Source: an uncultured Tissierellia bacterium (GTDB taxonomy: Bacteria > Bacillota > Clostridia > Tissierellales > Peptoniphilaceae). From it: a stretch of DNA of 5,106 nt. Of the stretch, positions 1 to 5,106 are shown in pieces. The stretch spans positions 1 through 5,106 of the forward strand of contig CABTWE010000020.1 in the NCBI GenBank assembly GCA_902488465.1, read 5' to 3'. A program made the position numbers and the translations under genes. The notes under the pieces are model-generated. The model made no database searches. It saw only the letters and a program-made list of their open reading frames with translations, and was not told the origin of the DNA. Position 1 is the stretch's first letter. Every line of letters starts with the position of its first letter.

Positions 1-110
1 AAAAAAACTGGTCGCCGCTATCTGTGGTGTGTCCGTATTTATATATAATTTATTATCTTTACGTTCATAAAATTATTCTGTTTTTACAAATATATATGTA
101 TATGTACGCG

Positions 111-143
111 ACGTAGCGGGACGGCACTGTGTGTCCTCCCGCC
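111..143 (+). repeat. REP-like GTAG hairpin repeat, copy 1
   Basis: This 33-base sequence recurs without a mismatch at 5018-5050. It contains a long imperfect palindrome: 116-127 pairs with 131-142 around a TGT loop (128-130), with one C-C mismatch (122/136) and one G-T wobble (124/134). The outer six pairs are GCGGGA/TCCCGC. The tetranucleotide GTAG (113-116) stands at the 5' foot of the stem, the arrangement known for bacterial REP elements that are moved by REP-associated tyrosine transposases. It is strikingly GC-rich for its AT-rich surroundings. No transposase gene is visible in the window. Repeat and hairpin are seen directly; the REP assignment is inference. Confidence 0.75.
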
Positions 144-286
144 AGTTATGACAATCGGCATATGTAGAAACCTTAACAACAACGCTGTGTTTATAAAATA
201 TATAACCCAAACATTCTTATCATATTCCACCCCATCCATCATTGTGTGCCAATAAAATATTTCTTATCTCCCTCCACGATTTGCCC

Positions 287-404
287 GGATATTTTGATGA
301 GAAACGGTTAGATAGAGTGTTTTTGGAGTGAGGCATATTGATAAATATGTCGCAACGACGAAAACACGAGATCAACCGTTTATCGCAAAATAGACCGCAA
401 ATAA
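287..404 (-). repeat. Diverged intergenic repeat, copy A
   Basis: Read on the minus strand, this segment matches 4963-5105 on the plus strand in two blocks. Positions 404-379 match 4963-4988 at 22 of 26 bases, starting with TTATTTGCGG and ending GCGATAAA. Positions 334-287 match 5058-5105 at about 38 of 48 bases, starting with GCCTCACTCC. The middle part (378-335, 44 bases) corresponds to a longer 69-base stretch in copy B that contains the GTAG hairpin. The element begins just past the murE terminator and points the same way as murE. Identities were counted by eye. It probably belongs to a dispersed repeat family of this genome. Confidence 0.7.
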
Positions 405-424
405 AACTATCCCACCCCAAACAA

Positions 425-454
425 AAACTCTTGTGCCAAATAACACAAGAGTTT
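425..454 (-). terminator. Intrinsic terminator of murE, probably bidirectional
   Basis: A perfect 11-base-pair stem (425-435 with 444-454, AAACTCTTGTG/CACAAGAGTTT) encloses an 8-base loop. In the murE direction the stem runs straight into a short T run (about five T), and it begins four bases beyond the murE stop codon. On the plus strand the stem is followed by seven T (452-458), so it could also stop transcription arriving from the left. No plus-strand gene is visible on that side within the window. Confidence 0.88.
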
Positions 455-458
455 TTTT

Positions 459-1853
459 CTAAAGTTTTTCAATTATTTCTCGGTCAGAGTAGTGTACTCG
501 TTCACCGTTTATAAGTTGATGAGTTTCATCGCCTTTGCCTGCGACGACTATGACATCGCCTGGGTTTGAATCGCGATATGCGGATTCAATAGCGGTTTTT
601 CTGTCAGCGATAACTTTTGTAGGGATAAGACTGTGAGATGCCATTTCGGATGCGATTTTTTCCGGGTCTTCGTGGTTTGGGTTGTCAGCCGTAAAGATTG
701 CTTCATTCCCATGTTGGTTGATTGCTTCCGGAATTTCGTGTCGTCTTTCAAATGTTCTTTCGCCGACTGTGCCGACAACAACAATTATGCGTTCCGGGTT
801 CCAAGATTTTATTTCAGCCAAAAGATTTAAAAGTGAGAGTTTATTGTGTGCATAGTCAATGACAAATTTTCTTTCGTCTTTCTCAATGATCTCCATTCGC
901 CCCGGAATAAAGATGTTCGAAGTTGCAGTTACGAGGTCGTCCATTCTAAAGCCAACTTCGTTTAGAGTTGCAATAGAGAGAGCGAGGTTGTGCATGTTGT
1001 ATTTTCCCATGAGATTCGTCTCAATACATCTTCCATTTAACTCAAAAGAATTTTCACTGACGTTGGTCATTGTAAAGTCTTTTCCGGTTTCGCCGACTGT
1101 TATGATTTTATTTTTCATAGGTGCTGTCATTTCAGCAAAGTGTTCATCATCGCTATTCATGATTACTTTTTTTGATAGCATAAGGAATTTTCTTTTCCAA
1201 CTCATGTATTCATCAAAGTCCTTGTGTTCGGTAGGCCCGATGTGGTCTGGACTAATATTTGTGAATGCTGTTATCAAAAACTTTGTGCCCATAACTCGCC
1301 ATTGTTTCATAGCTTGTGAGCTCACTTCCATAAGGATGTATTCAAGTCCCATGTCGACAGCTTTTCTTAAAAGGCTTTGAAGTGTTATCGGATCCGGCGT
1401 TGTGTTTTTAAGTTCTATGTGTTCAGAGCCGAAGAATGCTCCCGATGTTCCAATTATTCCGCATTTTTTGCCCAGTTTCTCAAGCATGCTTTTTAAAATA
1501 AATGTGCAAGAAGTTTTTCCTTTGGTACCCGTAATGCCAATGATTTTTAGCGATTGTGAGGGATGCCCGTAGAATGTTGACGCTATAAGTCCGACGGTTT
1601 TTCTCGTGTCAGAAACCACAAATTGAACGGCGTCTTTCGGAATTCGAACCTCTTCTTCTGTGATGAAAGCACGTGCCCCTTTTTTGTATGCTTCATCGAT
1701 GTATTTTCTATTGTGTGTATCGACGGCGGTTCCTTTTATGGCGATAAAGAGTGAGCCTTTTTCTATTTCGTTTGTATTTGTAGTTATTTTATTTATATCA
1801 AAATTATATTTTTCTTCAATCGGTAATTTTTTAAATAGTTCTTGTAATTTCAT
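459..1853 (-). CDS. murE: UDP-MurNAc-tripeptide synthetase MurE, L-lysine-type
   Basis: This cytoplasmic Mur ligase adds the third residue of the peptidoglycan stem peptide to UDP-MurNAc-L-Ala-D-Glu, using ATP. The 464-residue protein has the ATP loop GITGTKGKTS (106-115), TTPDP (151-155), EVSSQA (176-181), NISPDH (199-204), the region SWKRKF (218-223) where family members carry a carbamylated lysine, FIPGRM (315-320), DYAH (333-336) and GKGDETH (439-445). The substrate motif reads DNPN followed by HEDP (390-396). Diaminopimelate enzymes have DNPR here, so the arginine that grips diaminopimelate is missing. DYAHNKLS and NISPDHIG resemble the streptococcal lysine-adding branch. L-lysine is the likely substrate; ornithine cannot be excluded. 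The start is ATG at 1853, five bases after GGAGG; an in-frame TTG at 1865 overlaps that ribosome binding site and is rejected. The gene has its own promoter and terminator and appears intact. Confidence 0.94.
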   Translation of the reverse strand: MKLQELFKKLPIEEKYNFDINKITTNTNEIEKGSLFIAIKGTAVDTHNRKYIDEAYKKGARAFITEEEVRIPKDAVQFVVSDTRKTVGLIASTFYGHPSQSLKIIGITGTKGKTSCTFILKSMLEKLGKKCGIIGTSGAFFGSEHIELKNTTPDPITLQSLLRKAVDMGLEYILMEVSSQAMKQWRVMGTKFLITAFTNISPDHIGPTEHKDFDEYMSWKRKFLMLSKKVIMNSDDEHFAEMTAPMKNKIITVGETGKDFTMTNVSENSFELNGRCIETNLMGKYNMHNLALSIATLNEVGFRMDDLVTATSNIFIPGRMEIIEKDERKFVIDYAHNKLSLLNLLAEIKSWNPERIIVVVGTVGERTFERRHEIPEAINQHGNEAIFTADNPNHEDPEKIASEMASHSLIPTKVIADRKTAIESAYRDSNPGDVIVVAGKGDETHQLINGERVHYSDREIIEKL

Positions 1854-1858
1854 AATTA

Positions 1859-1863
1859 CCTCC
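1859..1863 (-). promoter_or_regulatory. Ribosome binding site of murE
   Basis: GGAGG (continuing into T) lies five bases upstream of the ATG at 1853-1851. It decides the start: the longer frame beginning with TTG at 1865 would place the Shine-Dalgarno sequence inside the coding region. Confidence 0.9.
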
Positions 1864-1886
1864 AATCCTGATTTTATTTCAATTTA

Positions 1887-1915
1887 ATTATATCTTAAAA
1901 AGCGGCTTATGTAAA
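1887..1915 (-). promoter_or_regulatory. Sigma-A promoter of murE
   Basis: On the minus strand a -35 box TTTACA (1915-1910) and a perfect -10 box TATAAT (1892-1887) are separated by 17 bases. Transcription would begin near 1880, leaving a short leader of roughly 27 bases before the ATG. The leader is too short for a riboswitch or attenuator. Confidence 0.88.
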
Positions 1916-1924
1916 GAAAAAAGC

Positions 1925-1953
1925 TTGAAAGAGAGTGTGCGATATGGTATAGT
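1925..1953 (+). promoter_or_regulatory. Sigma-A promoter of the aldolase gene, extended -10
   Basis: A -35 box TTGAAA (1925-1930) and a -10 box TATAGT (1948-1953) are 17 bases apart. TGG at 1945-1947 supplies the TGn extended -10 motif. The predicted start lies near 1960, giving a leader of about 34 bases with a strong ribosome binding site. The -35 box is only nine bases from the -35 box of the divergent murE promoter. The quality of the match suits a highly expressed glycolytic gene. Confidence 0.87.
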
Positions 1954-1993
1954 TTAGATAGGTAAAAATAATGATTTTAATTGGAGGTATGTT

Positions 1994-2887
1994 ATGAAAA
2001 TTGAAATGCTTGAAAAGATAAAAAATGGAAAAGGTTTTATTGCTGCTTTGGACCAAAGTGGCGGATCAACTCCGAAGGCTCTTTTGAATTACGGTGTTGG
2101 TGAAGATGAGTACAATAATGAAGAAGAACTGTTTGATTTGGTTCACAAGATGAGAACAAGAATTGTGAAATCAAAGGCGTTCACAGGAGACAAGATTGTA
2201 GGAGCAATTCTTTTTGAAAAGACGATGAACAGCGAAGTTGACGGCATGCCGACAGCGGATTATCTTTGGGAAAAGAAAAACGTTGTGCCATTTCTTAAAA
2301 TAGATAAAGGCCTTGCAGATGAAAAAGACGGAGTTCGTTTGATGAAAGAAATTCCAAACATAGATGCAAGACTTGAAGACGCTGTAAAGAAAAATATTTT
2401 CGGAACTAAGATGAGATCCGTTATAAATAAACTTTCAAAAGAAGGCATCGAAGAAATTGTTTCGCAACAATTTGATTTTGCAAAAACAATCGCTTCACAC
2501 GGACTCGTTCCTATAATCGAACCGGAAATCACAATTACTATGGATAATAAAGCTGAAGCAGAAGAAGTTTTGCTGGAATCACTTTTAAGACATTTGAAAG
2601 AATGGAATCAAGAAAAACCTGTCATGTTTAAGCTTACACTTCCTGAAAAGAATAATCTCTATCTTCCGCTCTATGATTTCAAGGCTACAATAAGAGTTGT
2701 TGCACTTTCGGGCGGCTATTCAAGAGAGGAGTCAAACAGAAGACTTGCTGAAAACGATAGAGTTAGTGCAAGTTTCTCAAGAGCTCTCACAGAAGGTCTA
2801 AATGTAAAAATGACAGAAGAAGAATTTGACAGACATTTAGGGGAATCGATTGACAGCATTTATAATGCTTCAGTAAGTTCCAACTAA
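1994..2887 (+). CDS. fda: Class I fructose-1,6-bisphosphate aldolase
   Basis: This cytoplasmic glycolytic enzyme reversibly splits fructose 1,6-bisphosphate into dihydroxyacetone phosphate and glyceraldehyde 3-phosphate through a Schiff base, without metal. The 297-residue protein matches the bacterial class I family typified by the staphylococcal enzyme (about 296 residues) along its whole length, as I recall that sequence. Landmarks are GFIAALDQSGGSTPKAL (14-30), VPFLKIDKGLA (98-108), IFGTKMRS (135-142), GLVPIIEPE (170-178), MFKLTLP (211-217) and LSGGYSREE (238-246). Lys213 is the probable Schiff-base lysine, and Glu176/Glu178 fit the acidic active-site residues. GGAGG (1983-1987) lies six bases before the ATG. 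Its own promoter and terminator indicate a single-gene transcript. No damage is seen. Confidence 0.95.
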   Translation: MKIEMLEKIKNGKGFIAALDQSGGSTPKALLNYGVGEDEYNNEEELFDLVHKMRTRIVKSKAFTGDKIVGAILFEKTMNSEVDGMPTADYLWEKKNVVPFLKIDKGLADEKDGVRLMKEIPNIDARLEDAVKKNIFGTKMRSVINKLSKEGIEEIVSQQFDFAKTIASHGLVPIIEPEITITMDNKAEAEEVLLESLLRHLKEWNQEKPVMFKLTLPEKNNLYLPLYDFKATIRVVALSGGYSREESNRRLAENDRVSASFSRALTEGLNVKMTEEEFDRHLGESIDSIYNASVSSN

Positions 2888-2907
2888 TCTTATTAAAATT
2901 GTATTAC

Positions 2908-2941
2908 AAAATCCGTGTATCGATGAAATACACGGGTTTTT
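2908..2941 (+). terminator. Intrinsic terminator of the aldolase gene
   Basis: The core stem pairs 2913-2920 (CCGTGTAT) with 2928-2935 (ATACACGG) around a 7-base loop. It extends outward through a T-G wobble and four A-T pairs to 2908/2940, and ends in a run of five T (2937-2941). It sits 20 bases after the aldolase stop and should separate that gene from the downstream LtaS-GDPD gene. Confidence 0.9.
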
Positions 2942-2951
2942 ATGTTATGAT
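2923..2951 (+). promoter_or_regulatory. Possible weak promoter of the LtaS-GDPD gene
   Basis: A -10-like TATGAT (2946-2951) lies 17 bases after a poor -35-like ATGAAA (2923-2928, four of six matches to TTGACA). The -35 would fall in the loop and arm of the aldolase terminator. The following TATATATAG is an alternative -10. A promoter is expected because the terminator precedes the gene by only about 40 bases, but this match is weak. Read-through from the aldolase promoter is the alternative. Confidence 0.35.
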
Positions 2952-2980
2952 ATATATAGAACTGATTATGAGGTAAGATT

Positions 2981-4960
2981 ATGAGAAAAAAACTTTTAAC
3001 TTTATTTATTGCATTGCTTATTGCAGCAAACAATTTTATATATATAAAAGCAGAAGGATATGGGGACTTTGTAAATCCGGTCAAGAAAGAAATGACACGT
3101 GTAGACAAGGGCGATTATGCGTTTTTGATGGAACATAAGGAAAACGAGATGACCGGAGTGTATAAAGATAAGAGCTTGGTTGTTTTGGAAGTTGACGGAC
3201 TTTTGACAAGTGCAATCGGAAGAAGTTACAACAATATTCAACTCTCTCCATTTATGACTTTGCTTGTCAGCGGTGCAGTTTATTTTAATAATTATTTTCT
3301 TGGAAGTGCATCGAAGAATCCTGATGATATAACACTTTCAACACTTTACAGTATAATGCCGAACCAAAAATATCCTGGATTCAAGCAAATTTATAACAAA
3401 GACATCAAGGGACTTCAAAATTATTTTAAAAATGCAGGTTATACGACAATTGCTCAAAGAAATTTGGAATACGGCGAAGAATATGTAAACTATTTGACTT
3501 TGGGTTTTGACAAAGTTAACATTAATGAAAAGGGCGGAAATACTGCTGTACTAAAAAGTCTTCAAAAGAAAATCGAAGAGCCGGGCAAAAAGTTTATCTA
3601 TGCTGAAACACTTCCTTTTGAAAATCCGATGACGGCTTTTAAGGGCGGGGCCCTTGAAGAGGAGAGAACACTATTTGTTCAAAAAATTAGAGAACTCGAC
3701 AACTCGTTGAAAGATTTTATTTCGAATTTTAAAAATAGCTCCAAAGCAAAGGATACAATACTTCTTATAGTTGGTAAAAATAATGTATACAACGATTTAG
3801 CAAACAAGGAAAAAACGGTTGAAACAGTTTTAACAAAAGAAAAGAAACTTGCCGAGGTAAATTGTCCTCTCATATTTGTAAACGGACTTCAAACCAAAAA
3901 ATATTTGAACACAATAGGCTCTGTTGATATTCTTCCAACGCTTTTGAACATGTTCGGACTTTATGAAAACGTCTATCCGATGTTTGGAATGGACGTATTT
4001 TCAAAAGAAAAGAAGGACATGGACATGGCAACCGTTCAATATGATATGAACAATAGAATTGCAATTTATAAATCGATTGCAATTGACATAAAAAATGCCG
4101 ACGGTGGACTTAAAATTGATGCATACAATAGAAATGGTCTTGGCTATGTTGACGCAAGTGCATACGAACTTGTCACTAGAAAAAGCTTCAGAGATTCTGA
4201 ACTTTCATACGGACTTGTGTTTCTAAACAAGCTAAAAGAACTTGCGGAAAATAAAAAGATCTTAAAACTCGATAACGATAAAACAATTATGCATGCTGGT
4301 GGAGAACTTTGCGGTATGACTTACACAAATATGAAAGAGGCACTCGACAAAAATTATAGTGCAGGAAAAAGATATTTTGAAATGGATTTCATGCTGACAA
4401 GTGACGGACATCCTGTAAATATTCACTCATGGGAAGGTTTTGTCACGAAGTTCTATGGGGCAAAATATATTGAGGGCGAAACGACTTACACGAAAGCTGA
4501 ATATGACAGCATGAAGTCACGTCATGGTTATACCCAAATGGATATGGAAAAGACTGTCGAATGGTTTAGAAATCATAAAGATGCTTATCTTATAACCGAT
4601 GTAAAGACAGAAAATGTGAAAGTGCTTGAAAAAATCTCAAAGCTTGCACCGGATTTGAAAGCAAGAATAATTCCGCAAATTTATAAATTTGACGAATATG
4701 AACCAGTGAAAAAAATGGGATTTGAAAAAATAATATTGACACTTTATATGTCAAACTACACCGCCGATCAACTTGCAGATTTTGCAACGAGTCATAACCT
4801 CTATGCAGTTACAATGTCACTCTCAAAATTTGAAAAAGGACTTGGAAATAGACTCATTCAAATAGGTGTCCCGATATTTGTCCACACAATAAATAGACAA
4901 AATCTTGCAAATCAGATATTGGAGATGGGGGCAAAGAGAGTTTATACCGACACCTTGTAG
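2981..4960 (+). CDS. Exported LtaS-like (degenerate sulfatase fold) / GDPD-like two-domain protein
   Basis: The 659-residue protein starts with a signal-like segment (basic RKK, hydrophobic 5-22, possible cleavage after Ala24, no lipobox), so it should act outside the membrane. Residues 66-345 resemble the extracellular domain of lipoteichoic acid synthase: VVLEVDGLL (67-75), YFNNYF (101-106), SVDILPTLLNMFGL (314-327), YPMFGMDVFS (332-341). The LtaS catalytic Thr aligns with Asn113 (SKNPDD) and the GDH motif with GKN (265-267), so synthase activity is unlikely. Asp72 survives at the first metal-ligand position. LtaS's five membrane helices are absent. Residues 431-659 resemble a GDPD barrel of the HAGG subtype: HAGG (438-441), FEMD (466-469), HSW (482-484), LITDVK (537-542), IIPQIY (563-568), YTDTL (655-659). 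Both catalytic histidines and the E-x-D metal pair are present. A role in cutting glycerophosphodiester or teichoic acid is inferred. GAGGT (2970-2974) precedes the ATG by six bases. Confidence 0.85.
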   Translation: MRKKLLTLFIALLIAANNFIYIKAEGYGDFVNPVKKEMTRVDKGDYAFLMEHKENEMTGVYKDKSLVVLEVDGLLTSAIGRSYNNIQLSPFMTLLVSGAVYFNNYFLGSASKNPDDITLSTLYSIMPNQKYPGFKQIYNKDIKGLQNYFKNAGYTTIAQRNLEYGEEYVNYLTLGFDKVNINEKGGNTAVLKSLQKKIEEPGKKFIYAETLPFENPMTAFKGGALEEERTLFVQKIRELDNSLKDFISNFKNSSKAKDTILLIVGKNNVYNDLANKEKTVETVLTKEKKLAEVNCPLIFVNGLQTKKYLNTIGSVDILPTLLNMFGLYENVYPMFGMDVFSKEKKDMDMATVQYDMNNRIAIYKSIAIDIKNADGGLKIDAYNRNGLGYVDASAYELVTRKSFRDSELSYGLVFLNKLKELAENKKILKLDNDKTIMHAGGELCGMTYTNMKEALDKNYSAGKRYFEMDFMLTSDGHPVNIHSWEGFVTKFYGAKYIEGETTYTKAEYDSMKSRHGYTQMDMEKTVEWFRNHKDAYLITDVKTENVKVLEKISKLAPDLKARIIPQIYKFDEYEPVKKMGFEKIILTLYMSNYTADQLADFATSHNLYAVTMSLSKFEKGLGNRLIQIGVPIFVHTINRQNLANQILEMGAKRVYTDTL

Positions 4961-5004
4961 GGTTATTTGCGGGCCTTTTCGCGATAAAGTTTTTGAATGT
5001 ATGA

Positions 5005-5056
5005 TTTTTAGGCGCAAACGTAGCGGGACGGCACTGTGTGTCCTCCCGCCTAAAAA
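5005..5056. repeat. Outer inverted repeat enclosing the second hairpin
   Basis: TTTTTAGGCG (5005-5014) is the perfect reverse complement of CGCCTAAAAA (5047-5056). The pair brackets the GTAG hairpin and overlaps its right arm by three bases (5047-5049). The whole 52-base segment can therefore fold either as one outer stem carrying the inner hairpin, or with the two stems competing at the overlap. Copy 1 at 111-143 has no such bracket. On neither strand is the stem followed by a proper T run, so it does not look like a standard terminator. Confidence 0.6.
5018..5050 (+). repeat. REP-like GTAG hairpin repeat, copy 2
   Basis: All 33 bases are identical to 111-143 and lie in the same orientation, 4907 bases away. 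GTAG is at 5020-5023, the stem arms are 5023-5034 and 5038-5049, and the loop is TGT (5035-5037). Flanking bases differ completely from those of copy 1, which fixes the unit length at 33. This copy is embedded in the diverged intergenic repeat copy B. Full identity of the hairpin against roughly 80 percent identity of the surrounding repeat suggests the hairpin arrived, or was homogenised, more recently. Confidence 0.75.
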
Positions 5057-5106
5057 AGCCTCACTCCTAAAATATTTCATCTAAGTGTTTCTCATCGAAA
5101 ATTCCT

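Larger units (their letters stand above)
1..424. other. Gene-free intergenic stretch left of murE
   Basis: No convincing coding region was found. The stretch holds a 33-base hairpin repeat (111-143) and one copy of a diverged intergenic repeat (287-404, minus orientation). Positions 1-110 and 144-286 are AT-rich, and I see no RNA gene or clear promoter in them. A 66-codon open frame on the minus strand (420 to 220) starts at TTG directly after the murE terminator and has no ribosome binding site. Its counterpart at the right end of the window carries an in-frame stop, so it is treated as repeat DNA and not a gene. Confidence 0.6.
4963..5106 (+). repeat. Diverged intergenic repeat, copy B, cut by the window end
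   Basis: This copy starts two bases after the stop of the LtaS-GDPD gene and has the same orientation as that gene. It matches minus-strand copy A in two blocks (4963-4988 and 5058-5105) and probably continues beyond the window. Between the blocks it carries the 33-base GTAG hairpin that copy A lacks. Translating the frame corresponding to copy A keeps residues such as PHS and FSSK but meets a TAA at 5068-5070, which argues against a shared protein. No standard intrinsic terminator was found after the upstream gene. A weak stem (4963-4966 and 4969-4971 with 4980-4982 and 4984-4987), followed by a T run at 4990-4994, is the only candidate. Confidence 0.7.

Noticed and set aside
8..32. Possible third, degenerate copy of the 33-base hairpin
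   Set aside because: Only the block GTGTGTCC and a few scattered bases match (about 13 of 24), and no stem forms, so it is within chance for such a short stretch.
111..143. Hairpin repeat read as a CRISPR repeat or intrinsic terminator
   Set aside because: The copies are single and 4.9 kb apart with no spacer array, and no T run follows the stem on either strand.
220..420. 66-codon open frame on the minus strand after murE
   Set aside because: It starts at TTG immediately past the murE terminator with no ribosome binding site and covers the diverged repeat. The matching frame in the right-end copy has a stop at 5068-5070, so it is more likely repeat DNA than a gene.
859..1380. 173-codon open frame on the plus strand opposite murE
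   Set aside because: It lies wholly inside the well-supported murE on the other strand, with no ribosome binding site or recognisable family; it is a shadow frame.
1854..1865. Longer murE start at the TTG at 1865
   Set aside because: It would put the GGAGG Shine-Dalgarno sequence inside the coding region and has no binding site of its own; ATG at 1853 is better.
4823..5080. 85-codon minus-strand open frame across the end of the LtaS-GDPD gene
   Set aside because: It overlaps a solid plus-strand gene and the repeat, with no ribosome binding site or family resemblance.

Overview
The window looks like chromosome from an AT-rich, low-GC Gram-positive anaerobe. Promoters are strong sigma-A type, ribosome binding sites are GGAGG, MurE is of the lysine-adding kind, and the aldolase is the class I type known from staphylococci. 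A member of the Peptoniphilaceae/Tissierellia (Peptoniphilus, Parvimonas, Fenollaria or Finegoldia relatives) would fit. That placement is inference from gene style only.

Layout. Positions 1-424 hold no convincing gene. They carry a GC-rich hairpin repeat (111-143) and one copy of a diverged intergenic repeat (287-404). murE lies on the minus strand (1853 to 459), with an intrinsic terminator directly after its stop. Between murE and the next gene is a compact divergent promoter region (1887-1953) with two near-consensus sigma-A promoters back to back. A class I fructose-bisphosphate aldolase gene (1994-2887, plus) follows and ends in a clear terminator (2908-2941). Next on the plus strand is a 659-residue exported protein (2981-4960). 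It joins an LtaS-like sulfatase-fold domain, which appears to have lost its catalytic residues, to a glycerophosphodiester phosphodiesterase (GDPD)-like domain that keeps its main ones. The right end (4963-5106) is a second copy of the intergenic repeat, interrupted by an exact copy of the 33-base hairpin seen at the left end.

Function. MurE makes the peptidoglycan stem peptide in the cytoplasm. The aldolase is central glycolysis. The LtaS-GDPD protein probably acts outside the membrane on glycerophosphate-containing material such as lipoteichoic acid or glycerophosphodiesters. Terminators and separate promoters suggest three independent transcription units, not one pathway operon.

The two most interesting items are the pseudo-LtaS/GDPD fusion and the GTAG-headed hairpin repeat, which has the form of a REP element and sits inside an older repeat family placed at gene 3' ends.
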